In this document: in pieces, positions 24,294-35,943 of the stretch
Position numbering within the stretch: the first letter of the stretch is position 1
How the letters are laid out: each line of letters opens with the position of its first letter
Origin: Sphaeramia orbicularis
Lineage: Eukaryota; Chordata; Actinopteri; Kurtiformes; Apogonidae
NCBI RefSeq assembly: GCF_902148855.1
Contig: NC_043969.1
Coordinates: 29,455,853-29,519,852, forward strand
Reading direction: 5' to 3'
Length of the DNA stretch: 64,000 bases
Translations under genes and position numbers: made by a program
Notes under the pieces: generated by a model
Databases searched by the model: none
What the model was told of the DNA's origin: nothing
What the model saw: only the letters and a program-made list of their open reading frames with translations

Positions 24294-25495
24294 CTATGAG
24301 AGCCTGCTATTATGGGCTATTTGCGACATCTCCAGCTGAGTTGATGTGACTGTGGAATCCATGGTACCTTTCTGAAGTGGTTTTTGACTGAGTGCGGCTG
24401 TCAGTCGTCTTCTGAACATTTTGCATAAGAAGACATAGATGAGTGGGTCTAAGCAGACATTTGTGGCAGACAACCACAGGGTGGTTTCCTTGGCAATGTA
24501 GAGCGCGTTCTGTGCCTGGCAGTGACTTACAGCATTGCGAGTTTGGGTCAGAGTATAGGGAACTCGTGCGAAGTGAAAGGGGGCGAAGCAGATGAAAAAC
24601 ACCCCGACCACAACAAAGACCTTTGCTTTGGTCCTGCGACTGGCAGCTTGAGACCTGCTCTTTGAGGCTTTGTATGACTCATAGACCTTCTTGCTGATAA
24701 ATGTGTAGCAAAACATCATCAATGCCAGCGTGCCCCAGAAAATCACCTGGAAGAAACAAACACAGACAAAACAGTCACCATGCAGCATGTCTGACAAATA
24801 CTATTAACAGTACTTAGCACTGAAACTAGAAGTACCTGACAGAAGTAGTTGAATCCTTCATGCCAGAGCAGACCAGCTTCACCCTTCATAGATGTGCACT
24901 TCAGTCGGCCTCCAGACACCCGTGGTGGCTTGTCACTCAGAATAACATTGGGTAATGCTAAAGATAACATTACTACCCAGACACCTGCGCTCAGCATCTG
25001 ACCTACTCGAACCTGCTGCAGGGCGCACTTCCCAAAGGGCCGTACTATCTTCAGATAGCGATCCAGACTGATGAGGCCCAGTAAGAGTATGCTGATATAC
25101 ATGGTGATGTAGAAGAGAACCGCAGAGTATCTGCAGTGGAAGGCACGTAGCTGCCACGACCCCACACCTGCATCACTTAAGATCCTCAGAGGGATGGTCA
25201 GGGTCATCAGCAAGTCGGCTACTACCTGGTGTTGAAAGAGGACAAGTATTTAGCTTTGTGACAATGTCGCTTCACGTTGGCAACAACAGAAGCTCATAGG
25301 CTTATATCTCACCACATTTTTTAGGAAGACGACAAATGTTGAAGTGCTGGGGATGTTGAAAAAGATCCATGCAGCCAGGGAATTCAGTACCAAGGCAACA
25401 ATGAAAAGGATGCTGTACAGACAGGGGAAAACTACAGAGGTCACACTGGTATCTCGAATACACTTGATGGAGGTGTTCGACAGGGTGGTGTTCAT
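24294..25495 (-). CDS. p2ry13: P2Y13-type ADP receptor (3 coding exons)
   Basis: Exons 25313-25495, 24836-25225 and 24294-24746 have GT-AG ends and join in frame to 341 residues (human P2RY13: 354). P2Y13 is a Gi-coupled plasma-membrane ADP receptor. Support for subtype: K-V-Y-E-S-Y-K-A-S-K-S in ICL3, KVFVVVGVFFICFAPFHFAR in TM6, and AKETTLWLSATNVCLDPLIY in TM7, all closest to human P2Y13. The N-terminus has N-glycosylation sites (NTT, NTS). The DRY motif is intact (SLDRYLKIV), and the ligand-binding H6.52, R6.55, K7.35 and E7.36 positions are kept. The introns fall after the TM2 entry (LKNV|VADLL) and in ECL2/TM5 (FNYFCQ|VIFW). It is the first of four - strand P2Y genes. Confidence 0.93.
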
Positions 25496-26346
25496 CTTGT
25501 GGTCTTCAGTTGCCCTTCAAAGTTATGATGGATGGAAGACAAAATGAGATGAGAGTGACATTAGAGAGAGTCAAATGTTCCAGCAGACATGAAGATATGA
25601 AGAAACTCTTGTGTTTAACCTTTTTAGAAACTTGCTAAAGCTGTAAAATAATTTCTGTCTTTTACTGTTCATTTACTATATACTCTGTCATGTTTAAACA
25701 AGGCTGCTAAGTAGGATTATACTCCCACAGCCAGTCCTGTGTGATTAGATTGCCAGTTGAGTCAATCAGACAGGATTTAGAGATACTCTGAATACACAGG
25801 AATGAAGGCCCCTAACAACTGCATCTGAAAACACATCCTGTCTCAGTCATTAAAATGCCCCTATATCTGCCTGGTGGTTTCGCTTTACACCAAAAACCTA
25901 AACTGTTAAGAATTCCACTGAGGATGGAAGCAGCTGCTATGGCAACCAACGTAAACCACACTCTTATCTGTATTAGTTTACTGCACACTAATTCAGTTAG
26001 ACATGTTAAAGTTACATCTGTGGTCCCATCCTGGTCCAACATTTCATCTCTATGTTCTTGTAAAACTAGTAAGTGAGTCTTACCTTCTTATTGTGTCCTT
26101 ATCGTCTGTGAGTCTAGGGCACGTGAAGAATAATGAAGAAAGCAGTGGGAAAAAAAAAAATATTAAAAAAAAAAAAAAAAAAAAAGGAAGAAGTGAAATC
26201 TCTAATTCCGCTTTCTTTCTCAGAGAAAGAAAATTCAAAAGAATCTAGAGCTGACAACCTCTTGGTGTTACTTTAGTTCTTGAATTATTCAAGAAATACT
26301 ACTTCTGACCAATAAGGAGGTTGCAGTGTTTGTCTTTCTCTGTGTT

Positions 26347-26411
<65 letters not shown>

Positions 26412-28649
26412 GTGTGTGTGTTTGATGCTCTTACAATGGGTGGTCTCTGGAGCTACTGTGTGGCTGTCTTGTCACAATCCCAATGAGTTTGCCAGTCTTC
26501 CTCCCGGTGAAAGACTCTTTCCTTCCTAGCTTCCTGTTCCAATTGTCTGCTGAGAGGCTTGTTCTGCTCCGTGCCAGTCCCCCTGCCTCCGCTAGCTTAT
26601 GTCAGTCTCAGTAGCTGTTGACAAGCGAACACCAAAGCCACGGACTCCTATTCTGACCCACATAGAAACCTCCTGCTCCACCCTCTACCCTGCATCTTAT
26701 TAACCCAGCCCCTGTTGTCGTTTACATTTTTCTTTTTGCACCAAGACACAGTCTTAGCAGCATCAACCAGAGAGATAGTACAACACATGCTGTGGTTTTA
26801 CAGGGTGTGGGAGTGAATGTGTGCATCTCACGAAATGGTTTTTATGGTTCCCTTTATCATAAATGTTTAAGCTATGCAAAACCACCCAGTGGTTAAGACA
26901 CTGAGACAAGATATTAATGTCTTAAAGATTGTGTGCATTTGTCACGTGATAGGCTGGAAGTACAATAGGCTATTGTAAATGTAGATGTACAGTATCTTCC
27001 CTATTATCTGATTGAAACGTTCCTTTCTTAGTGTTTTGTTTCCTTTTGTGTTTTTTTCCCTAAAAATAGTTTTCTGAGAACAGCACACATGATTTCCTGT
27101 GTGATTTTTCTCCCCATGGACCAGTAGTTTTGACAGATGGGAACACAGTAGCTGAGAAATGACATCCACAGCATGACCCAGGGTGAACTTTCATCTGTGT
27201 CGCTACACTATTATCATCCAGAATTTCTTTTATTGTGAAAAGCACTAGACCTTTTGGTTTACAGGGGCTACAGAGAGTGACAAAATAAATTTGCACAAGT
27301 GCAGCTGTCATAACTACAGCGTAAGCTTCCTTTCACTTACATCTTATCACATTGTAACATTTAAAGCTGATACTGTACATCTGCCCATAGTCGTGTTTTT
27401 AGCTGCAGCTTCAGTCCGTTCATTTGTCAGACTGATTAAGTAATGCAACGTTACAACTGCTTGCAACATAATTTTATTCAGTATTCATACTTCTAGAGCT
27501 TGTTAATTGCTTTCTTTTTGATTGTGCAACAAATTTCTATGTTTTCATTTGTCTGTCATTAAAGTCAAAAACTCACATCAGGAGAGCCACTCGCAAGGCC
27601 TCATCCCTTTTTTTTTTTTTTTTTTTTGCTCATCCTGCACATTTGTTCTTGGTTATTTGTTTTACTTCACTTTTTCTGTGGTGTATCTTTTGGTTTTGTT
27701 TTTACAGATCTGTTATATATGACATACTTTTTTCTCTTTCTTTTTATATGTAATAAAAAGAACCAAATCTAATCAGTACCTGTGCATTTCAGGAACAGTT
27801 AAGTAGATTCAAATAAGACCGAAATTGCTCAGCAGTGCAACATTAAATACAAAATAAGCAGTGACACTTTATTAAAATGTATAGAAGCGAAAAGTATTTC
27901 AACAGACTTTACTTAAAATGATGGTGGATTATGTTGAAAATTGAAATAAAACATGTTGAATATAAACATAATAAAACACAAGTCTCCTACAGGCAAGAGT
28001 AATGCATATTTTTAGGTTCATAAGTACACAACAGATTTACAGTGCATTTTTTGTTTCAACAGCTGACAAAAGAAATATACTAATGTAAGTAATATACATG
28101 TGTTTTGTTTTTTTTCCAGTAAACTCTCAAAGCTCTTTAGCATGTGGTAAACTGACACTGCTATTGCATCTGCAAAAGCCCAGTACAGGTTTGACCTATT
28201 TAAATGCTGCCACAAATATTACTTCATCCCTTTAAATGGCGATACCATGCAAAGCAAATTCTAGCTTGTTTGCATTTGCTTTAAAAAAACACCAAAAAAA
28301 ACCCCCCAAAAAACAATGACAAGTAAATAAATCCATTTGCTGAGTAATTTTAAACTTTCACACCTACAATAGAACTGTACTGTGCACTGTAAAAACACAA
28401 TTGAAGAACATTATCTAACCTCTTAGTGCTATCTATCTCCTCCGTCCCCACTGTGTTTCCTGTTCATGGTTCAGGCTATTTAGAGCTACACTAACAAGAT
28501 AAGCAAAGCACAGTACAAGTTTTACATGCACAAAAGTGAACGCTGTCAATACCTAAATATGATTTAGTGGTTATATTGCAATATCTTTGGCAAATTCTGA
28601 GCTCAGTCCATTACATGGCAAAGTAGGATGCGTCCCTAAAGCAGCTGTA
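25496..28649. other. No gene seen between p2ry13 and the first P2Y14-like gene
   Basis: Holds the p2ry13 5' flank, a long CT microsatellite and poly-A runs near 26150-26185. I saw no MED12L-like exons on the + strand. Confidence 0.55.
26349..26407. repeat. (CT)n microsatellite
   Basis: Uninterrupted dinucleotide run of about 29 units, upstream of p2ry13. Confidence 0.95.
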
Positions 28650-29648
28650 TCAGAGTCTTGTCTGTTTTTCATTGATTTGGGTTGTGCTTCCTCTGGGTTT
28701 TTGGAACAAGATCGACACATGTTTCATTAAAGACACCAGTTGGTCCTTGAACTCTCGACACAGAAAGACATAGAGGAGTGGATCCATGCAGATGTTTGTC
28801 GTGGCAAACCATAGAGTGAATTCCTTAGCAAACTTGCTCCTTAAGTAAGAGCAGTAGGTCATGGGTGATTCATTGACCTGTTGGAAAGTGTATGGAATCC
28901 TTACAATGTGATAAGGCCCGAACAGTGCGAAAAACACAATGACAACCAGGAAAACTCGCAACTTTATCTTCTGGTTTCCATCTTTGTTATTGCTGCCGGA
29001 GTTTCTAAAAGACTGGATCACCTTGTTTGTGATGCAAATATAGCAGACTGCAATCACCACACTGACAAGCCAGAAGAAAACATTCAAGCAAATTACAATC
29101 TTTTTATGGATGTAAAGTCCAGCCGGTCCTTTTGTCTGCATACAGGTTTGTATCTTGGTCAAGTTGGGCGGTGATTTGTTACTTAAAATGATATTTGGTA
29201 ATGCTGTAAATACAAACAGCGTCAACCAGACTGAGACAGATATCAATCTGCTAAGCATCAGACTCTGACCAAACTTGCTGCGAGGTGTGATAATCTTGGC
29301 AAAACGATCCAGACTGATAAGGCCCAAAAATGAGATGCATGCATACTGTGTACTGTAGAAAATGACACTGAAAAAGCGACATGAAAGCACGTATAATCTG
29401 GTTGACACACCCGGCATCTTGCTTACAGCTACAATTGGATTGGTCAGTGTCAGAATAAGGTCTGCAACAATGAGATTTTTCAGGTACACCACAAAAGTCG
29501 TATTTGATTTGAGGTGTACAGAGACCCATGCTGCCACGCCATTCAACAGCAGAGCTATGGGGAACATCAACAGGTAGAGAAGTGTGAAAACCCTGCGGTC
29601 ATAACCGAAGTCCAGACATTTGTTATTGTCAGTTTGATTCCCTGACAT
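28650..29648 (-). CDS. P2Y12-group receptor, P2Y14-like, copy 1
   Basis: Single coding exon of 332 residues with seven membrane segments. A CAG acceptor eight bases before the ATG implies an upstream noncoding exon and supports this start. Group marks are YLKNLIVADL (TM2), ISLDRF at the end of TM3, FGPYHIVRIPYTFQQ (TM6) and KEFTLWFATTNICMDPLLY (TM7). The K7.35/E7.36 pair and R6.55 used for nucleotide phosphates in P2Y12 are present. ICL3 shares F-R-N-S-G-S-N-N with the neighbouring gene at 34268-35260, so the two are tandem duplicates. Human synteny would place P2RY14 and GPR87 here; I cannot decide the exact orthologue. It probably acts as a Gi-coupled UDP-sugar or ADP-type receptor, by inference. 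Confidence 0.87.
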   Translation of the reverse strand: MSGNQTDNNKCLDFGYDRRVFTLLYLLMFPIALLLNGVAAWVSVHLKSNTTFVVYLKNLIVADLILTLTNPIVAVSKMPGVSTRLYVLSCRFFSVIFYSTQYACISFLGLISLDRFAKIITPRSKFGQSLMLSRLISVSVWLTLFVFTALPNIILSNKSPPNLTKIQTCMQTKGPAGLYIHKKIVICLNVFFWLVSVVIAVCYICITNKVIQSFRNSGSNNKDGNQKIKLRVFLVVIVFFALFGPYHIVRIPYTFQQVNESPMTYCSYLRSKFAKEFTLWFATTNICMDPLLYVFLCREFKDQLVSLMKHVSILFQKPRGSTTQINEKQTRL

Positions 29649-30852
29649 CCCTCCACCTGAGGAAAATGAAAAATAAATTAGAACACAATCTAAAATCCAT
29701 CATTTTCACAGCATGGCCTATATATATGTAGTAATGTATTTTAAACAAACCTGTTCCATAAGTTTAGTATCATTCATATAGCTCATAACTGGACAAATTA
29801 TTCAGAGGCAAATTTCTCTGGATTACACTTGTGGATACTTTCTTTTTCCACTTACACTACTGGTTTCTGTAAAAAGCAGGATCTATCATTTATTCATTTT
29901 CTACCAGCAGAGCTATGTAATACAAAGTAATGAAAATACCTGTTGATTTCAACCTAAAAATTTCTTTTCTGTTATTTATTTATCTATTTTATGCATCACT
30001 TTCTAAGGCAATTAAATACTGATATGTAGTTGTATTAAATTTACATTATATGTTGAAAGCACACTCAGAGAAAGAAAATAAAAAATATCAAAAAAGTAGA
30101 CAAATAAATTAATGAAATATAAATAACTTACATTAATAGCCTTTTTCCTTGTCTTGGTGAGAATGCTGCCAATTGATAAAATAAACCATTGTAAACATTG
30201 TTATAAATAACATAAATTATTAATTTTAAGACAAATCGATTAAGTGTTATATTATGAACTAATGACACAAATAACATGACATAATTGGTTGTAACTTACA
30301 GTTTATGACTCTCTTCCTCTACACAAAGTGGCCAAGAGGACAGGTGTATCAATGTGCTGGTGGAATATGCATAGGAAGGTGTTCAAGAAACACTGTTGAT
30401 TTTCCTAGCAAACAAATAAACATTTAGAACTTGCAATTTGCCCTGACATATGCAAAAATAGGAAAAACACACTGGTCCTCAGGAAAAAGCAAAACAGATA
30501 ATGCAAAGCGCCGTGTAAACACCACAGTGATGAGACCCGAAGGATGCCTCACCTACACAACCACCCACATCTTTACCAGCCTTCTCTGTCTCACCATTAA
30601 GATACTTTCAGACATCATAAATGGCTAAAAATAAATAATATAAAACTATCATTGGCTCTATAACTTTGGAGGCAATGCAGTCATCTAATGAAAAAACTCA
30701 CAACACCCACCATTACTATGTTTAAGCAAAGGAGCTTTTGTACAAAACATACTGAGTAACAAACAAATTATCATGATTGTAAAAGCAAAGCACACAACCA
30801 AGCTGACTGATTAGTTCTTATTTATGTGCAAAGCTCTTTTTATAGACTAATG
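29649..30852. other. No gene seen: 5' flank of P2Y14-like copy 1
   Basis: AT-rich. It contains the upstream region of the receptor and no recognisable exon. Confidence 0.5.
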
Positions 30853-31509
30853 CAGTGTTTCCCAACCAGTGTGCCACGGCACATAAGTGGGCCATGAGAA
30901 ATCATTAAGTGTGCTGTGGAAGGTTATCCAATTTCTCCTGATTGGTACTCTAAGTGAGCAGCGTGATATAGATACATATGACTGCACACACCAATGATCC
31001 ACTCTGCAACAACAGTCTCCTGTTTCCCTTTGCAAAATAAAAGTGAAAGTGAACTGGCCCCAGTGTGGCGCATCCTGTTGATAAAGCCCCCCCCCCACTA
31101 GTGATGTGCAGATTAGCGGGTTACCCGTGAACCCTGGGAGAGTGTCCGGTGACTGCTGCCAAAGAGTTCCCCATTCTGGAAAACAAAGCTATTTCAGTTC
31201 TGTTCCCTTTCTCCACAACCTACCTATGCAAGGTGGGCTTTTCAAGCATGACTGATATAAAGATGAAAAAAGAGAAAGACTCAGAGCTGTTGAGGAAGAT
31301 TTGTATGTGTCTTTCTTCAATTCCTGCAAGAATATCAGCTTCATGTTCAACTAAACAGGCCTAGGTTTCACACTGAGAAAGTAAATTGAGACTAGATTTG
31401 GATTAAATTTCAGTAAATATACTTTTTGTGACATTTTGTTCGGTGGTGTGCCCTGTGATTTTTCTAATGTAAAATATTTGCCGTGACTCAAAAAGGTTGG
31501 GAAACACTG
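30853..31509 (+). mobile_element. Internally deleted hAT element with perfect target duplication
   Basis: Ends are CAGTGTTTCCCAACC and GGTTGGGAAACACTG. The 8 bases gactaatg occur immediately outside both ends (30845-30852 and 31510-31517) without a mismatch. The interior keeps the C-terminal dimerisation part of a hAT transposase (+ frame from 31149; [14 protein letters not shown] is diagnostic). The BED finger and catalytic core are gone. Confidence 0.92.
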
Positions 31510-31543
31510 GACTAATGGGTAGATTGACTGGATACTGCAGTTT

Positions 31544-33149
31544 CAGTGGGGCAAAAAATTATTTAGTCAGCCTCTGATTTTGCAAGTTCTCCTACTTAGA
31601 AAGATGAAAGAGGTCTGTAATTTTCATCAGAGGTACACTTCAACTATGAGAGACAAAATAAGAAAAAAAAATCCAGGAAATCACATTGTAGGATTTTAAA
31701 AGAATTTATTTGTAAATTATGGTGGAAAATAAGTATTTGGTCAATGACAAACAAGCAAGATTTCTGGCTCTCACAGACCTGTAACTTCTTTAAGAAGCTC
31801 TTCTGTCCTCCACTCGTTACCTGTATTAATGGCACCTGTTTGAACTGGTTATCTGTATAAAAGACACATGTCCACAGCCTCACACAGTCAGACTCCAAAC
31901 TCAATTATGGCCAAGACCAAAGAGCTGTCCAAGGACACCAGGAAGACAATTGTAGACCTGCACCAGGCTGGGAAGAGTGAATCTACAATAGGCAAGCAGG
32001 TTGGTGTGAAGAAATCAACTGTGGGAGCAATTGTAAGAAATTGGAAGACATTCAAGACCATTGATAATCTCCCTCGATCTGGGGCCCCACGCAAGATCTC
32101 ATCCCATGGGGTCAAAATGATCATGAGAACGGTTCGCAAAAATCCCAGAACTACACGGAGGGACCTGATGAATGACCTGCAGAGAGCTGTTACCAAAGTA
32201 ACAAAGGCTACCATCAGTAACACACTACGCTGAGAGGGACTCAAATCCTGCAGCACCAGGTGTGTCCCCCTGCTTAAGCCAGTACATGTCCAGGCCCGTC
32301 TGAAGTTTGCCAGAGAGCATATGGATGATCCAGTAGAGAAGTGGGAGGATATCATGTGGTCAGATGAAACCAAAATACAACTTTCTGGTAAAAACTCAAC
32401 TCGTCGTGTTTGGAGGAAGAAGAATGCTGAGTTGTGTCCCAAGAACACCATACCTACTGTGAAGCATGGGGTGGAAACCTTATGCTTTGGAACTGTTTTT
32501 CTGCAAAGGGGACAGGACGACTGATCCGTGTTAAGGGAAGAATGAACGGGGCCATGTATTGTGAGATTTTAAGCCAAAACCTCCCTCCATCAGGGAGAGC
32601 ATTGAAGATGGAACGTGGCTGGGTCTTCCAGCATGCCGATGATCCCAAACACACCGCTCGGGCAATGAAGGAGTGGCTCCGTAAAAAGCATTTCAAGGTC
32701 CTGGAGTGGCCTAGCCAGTCTCCAGACCTCAACCCCATAGAAAATTTGTGGAGGGAGATGAAAGTCCATGTTGCCCAGTGACAGCCCCAAAACATCACTG
32801 CTCTAAAGGAGATCTGCATGGAGGAATGGACCAAAATACCAGCTACAGTGTGTGCAAACCTGGTGAAGACTTACAGGAAACGTTTGACCTCTGTCATTGC
32901 CAACAAAGGTTATGTTACAAAGTACTGAGTTGAACTTTTGTTATTGACCAAATACTTATTTTCCACCATAATTTACAAATAAATTCTTTAAAAATCCTAC
33001 AATGTGATTTCCTGGATTTTTTTTTTTCTCATTTTGTCCCTCATAGTTGAAGTGTACCTCTGATGAAAATTACAGACCTCTCTCCTCTTTCAAAGTAGGA
33101 GAACTTGCAAAATCAGTGGCTGACTCAATACTTTTTTTTTGCCCCACTG
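31544..33149 (+). mobile_element. Tc1-type transposon, complete length, inactive
   Basis: Long terminal inverted repeats of about 205 bases (31544-31747 and 32940-33149), highly similar to each other. Both begin CAGTGGGGCAAAAA. A TA follows the right end at 33150; the left TA has become TT. It carries one transposase gene, listed separately. It sits 35 bases to the right of the hAT element and upstream of P2Y14-like copy 1. Confidence 0.95.
31907..32928 (+). pseudogene. Tc1 transposase, broken in three places
   Basis: The N-terminal paired-type helix-turn-helix region runs from [18 protein letters not shown] through GAPRKIS. The DDE core includes W-S-D-E-T-K (first Asp), [10 protein letters not shown] (second Asp) and [11 protein letters not shown] (Glu), so the catalytic residues remain. 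Total length matches the roughly 340 codons of the family. It has an in-frame TGA at 32232-32234 and another at 32779-32781, where relatives have Arg codons CGA, and a one-base deletion near 32470 in a G-run. The two stops look like CpG-to-TpG decay. It acted as a cut-and-paste transposase and is now inactive. Confidence 0.93.
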
Positions 33150-33399
33150 TACTTCTAAAGTTGAGATAAGTCAGAGGTGCAGTGGCATCATGTGACCAGA
33201 GGGAGGCCTCAGCTGTTAAGAGTAAAGAATAACAACAACACAAACCAATGGTGTTGAATAGTGCTAAAACATTTCTGTTGATTTTGGTATGTTTGAGGCT
33301 CAGTTCAGACACATGTTCCCAGATTGTTGCAGAAAAGCCTGGAATGTATTATGTTGACTTCATTAGTGCAATAGCATCTCCTGCTGTTGCTACAATTGC

Positions 33400-33535
33400 A
33401 TTTCACCCAGTTTTTCTTGCACTTGATAATGTTTGGCTTACTGTACTTTTGCACTGAGGCTTGATTTGATCCTCTCTTTTGTACGTCGCTTTGGATAAAA
33501 GTATCTGCTTAATGCAATGTAATGTAATTTAATGT
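33400..33535 (+). repeat. Fish SINE/LINE-tail repeat
   Basis: Contains 'gtcgctttggataaaagtat' followed by 'ctgcttaatgcaatgtaatg'. This is a tail shared by common teleost non-LTR elements and their SINEs. Only the 3' part is present. Confidence 0.65.
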
Positions 33536-34267
33536 AATCATTTCATTTCTAACTTCAGGGATGCACAGGAAGTTACATGTACACTATTTATGCATCAAAA
33601 CAATAGACACATTTACTGAGGAAAAAAAGAGAAATTCAACCTTATTGGTAACAGAAAAGCTTTTTAATGGGGGCACTTGTAACAATTACATTTAATCTTT
33701 GTCTAATAAAGAGACAGTGATGAAATCAATATATTTCATTATTACAAATAATAATACAAAAAATGAATAAAAACCCACAATATTGTATTACTTCTACTTG
33801 ATTCTTGATTTATAATATGCCATTAAAACCCAGATGTTAAAAAAAAAAAAAAAATGATAGGAGCAGTACGCAACAGTAGCGTTGTCCTGAAGTGACTCAT
33901 CACAGACAATGAAATACACTATTTTTACATTCATAGCTGTGTTTCCTTTGACAGTGGCGCCACAATAAGTGCTGAGTTATGTGGCAAATGTAAGCAGTAA
34001 TGACATAGTACATGTAATATCTAATCACAAATAAAATATATTGTACATGCAATTAATTTACAGTAATGTTTTACATTTACATAGTGCACTTTATGACCTA
34101 AGAGGTGTCAAATTATATCAATTATATTGTTCACTTTCAAAGGTTAAACATTTATCTATTAGTAAATGCTAATCCATATAAGGTCACTAGAGGGCAGTAC
34201 AAGATAAAATGTAGACTGTGTTCTTCAGTGTCCACTAACAATTTATCCTATCTGTAAAATTGTCTGT
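33536..34267. other. No gene seen: 3' flank of P2Y14-like copy 2
   Basis: AT-rich, with a poly-A run near 33839-33854. It probably includes the receptor 3'UTR. Confidence 0.5.
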
Positions 34268-35260
34268 CTACTGTGACGTCTCCTCTCTTTCATCTGTGTA
34301 CAAACCAATGCAGATCCCTCTTGCTTTCATCATATCAACCAGTTTGTCTCTGTACTCCCTACACAGGAAAATGTAGAGAAAGGGGTCAAGGCAGGCATTT
34401 GTAGTAGAGACCCACAGGACTACATGGTGAACCACCACGATCCAAAGCTGAGGGCAAATATTAATACCTAAGATTTCCTGCAAAGTGAAGGGAATACGCA
34501 TCAAATGGAAAGGCACAAAACACACAAAAAATACAAGCAGGATCAAGAAAACTCTGAGCTTGGTTTTTTTCTTCCCCTGGTTGTTATTGCTTCCAGAGTT
34601 TTTGAAGGACTGCAGGACTTTCATGGTGATGCATATGTAGCAGAACACAACCAACAAGCAGACAAACCAGAAAAGGATCTCCATACTTAGCACTACAAAC
34701 TTGTGAAGAATCAAACCAGACTTACTTTTTAGGGACATACAGAAATTGTCAGTAGTATTGACAGGATCTTGGTCAGTTAGAGTAATGGTTGGGAGAACGG
34801 TTCCACCAATCAATGTAACCCAAACCAAGACCGACATGACAAGACTGAACATCACACTTTGTCCTAGCATCTTTCCACACGGTTTAACAATTTTGAAGAA
34901 GCGATCCAGACTGATAAGGCCCATCAAAGCGATGCTTGCGTACATGCAGCAGTAGAAAATGACATTAGAGTACCGACAGGCGAACGCCCTTAACTCAACA
35001 GTGGCTCCAGATTGCATGCTAGCTGCATTCACAGGGAGGGTCAGTGTCATGAGCAGGTCAGAGGCCACCAGGTTCTTCAGATACACGATGAAGGTCGAGG
35101 TGGAGCGAAGGTGCAGAGATACCCAGGCAGCCACCCCATTGAGAATTAATGCCACAGGGAACAAGAGGAAGAAGAAGTAAGACATAACATTTTCTACAGT
35201 CATGAAGTTGACTTGGGGACAACCTGCAGAGAGCTGCGATGTGTTGAAGGACTTCATCAT
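34268..35260 (-). CDS. P2Y12-group receptor, P2Y14-like, copy 2
   Basis: Single coding exon of 330 residues. A TTTCCCAG acceptor lies at the ATG cluster, so M-M-K-S-F-N-T-S is the probable start rather than the longer frame opening at 35302. It has seven membrane segments, ISLDRFFKIVKP after TM3, FVPFHLMRIPFTLQE in TM6 and STTNACLDPFLY in TM7. ICL3 (F-K-N-S-G-S-N-N) marks it as the tandem sister of the gene at 28650-29648. At the start of TM7 it reads V-V-V-H-H-V-V-L-W, where the sister and P2Y12/P2Y13 have a K-E pair. It therefore lacks the Lys7.35/Glu7.36 positions that contact nucleotide phosphates in P2Y12. Ligand preference may have changed. Confidence 0.87.
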   Translation of the reverse strand: MMKSFNTSQLSAGCPQVNFMTVENVMSYFFFLLFPVALILNGVAAWVSLHLRSTSTFIVYLKNLVASDLLMTLTLPVNAASMQSGATVELRAFACRYSNVIFYCCMYASIALMGLISLDRFFKIVKPCGKMLGQSVMFSLVMSVLVWVTLIGGTVLPTITLTDQDPVNTTDNFCMSLKSKSGLILHKFVVLSMEILFWFVCLLVVFCYICITMKVLQSFKNSGSNNNQGKKKTKLRVFLILLVFFVCFVPFHLMRIPFTLQEILGINICPQLWIVVVHHVVLWVSTTNACLDPFLYIFLCREYRDKLVDMMKARGICIGLYTDEREETSQ

Positions 35261-35487
35261 AGCATCTGGGAAAGAAACAAAAGACATCAGAACGACAGTC
35301 AAGTGGTTATGTAGGGTAAAATATTATTCCAATGACGAGTCGGCCTACATTTACCTGGCATATAAGTGTAATACATGGATGGAAAGAGTATTTCTAGTAC
35401 TTTGAGGCAATGCAAAGATATTTGTCGAGCTGAGCCATTTTCACCAAAATCTTTATGAAAAACATCTTGGTTACATAGGGTAAACAA

Positions 35488-35943
35488 TATGGGCTGAAAT
35501 ATGTGCCACCAGAAACTGAATTTGAATCATGAAAAGTGAATCTGAATTGTATCATTTGAAACTGAATTTATTAGTTTTGAACTTAAGTCCAATAAACTTG
35601 AAACTGAATGTAAGATTATTAAATTGAATTCAGTTTCACTGAAACTATATTTTATCCTCACTGAAAATTCAACTATGTATATTTTCACATTCAGTTCTTA
35701 CAATTCAATTTCAGTTTACTGTGACAGACATCCGGGTAGTTGAGGAAGAGCAATTGAGTGCAGATACACAGGACTCCTCTTCGGCCAATCAGCACCTAAT
35801 AACCTAAAAACATAATTTTACATCCAGTTTAGAGTTTATTTGACTTAAGTTTGAAACTAATAAATTGAATTTCAAATTATACAATTCAGATTCAGTTTTC
35901 ATGATTCAAATTCAGTTTCTGGTGGCAAATATTTCAGCCCATA
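35488..35943. mobile_element. Palindromic MITE, about 455 bp
   Basis: The left and right arms are inverted copies starting TATGGGCTGAAATATKTGCC and running through 'accagaaactgaatttga' + 'atcatgaaaa' for roughly 90 bases with some gaps. The arms contain a recurring aaactgaattt word. There is no coding sequence. It lies just upstream of P2Y14-like copy 2. Confidence 0.85.

Noticed and set aside
26326-26529. Open frame with Ser-Leu repeats
   Set aside because: Produced by the CT microsatellite.
34505-34690. Several + strand frames overlapping the P2Y genes
   Set aside because: Antisense shadows of the receptor coding sequence.
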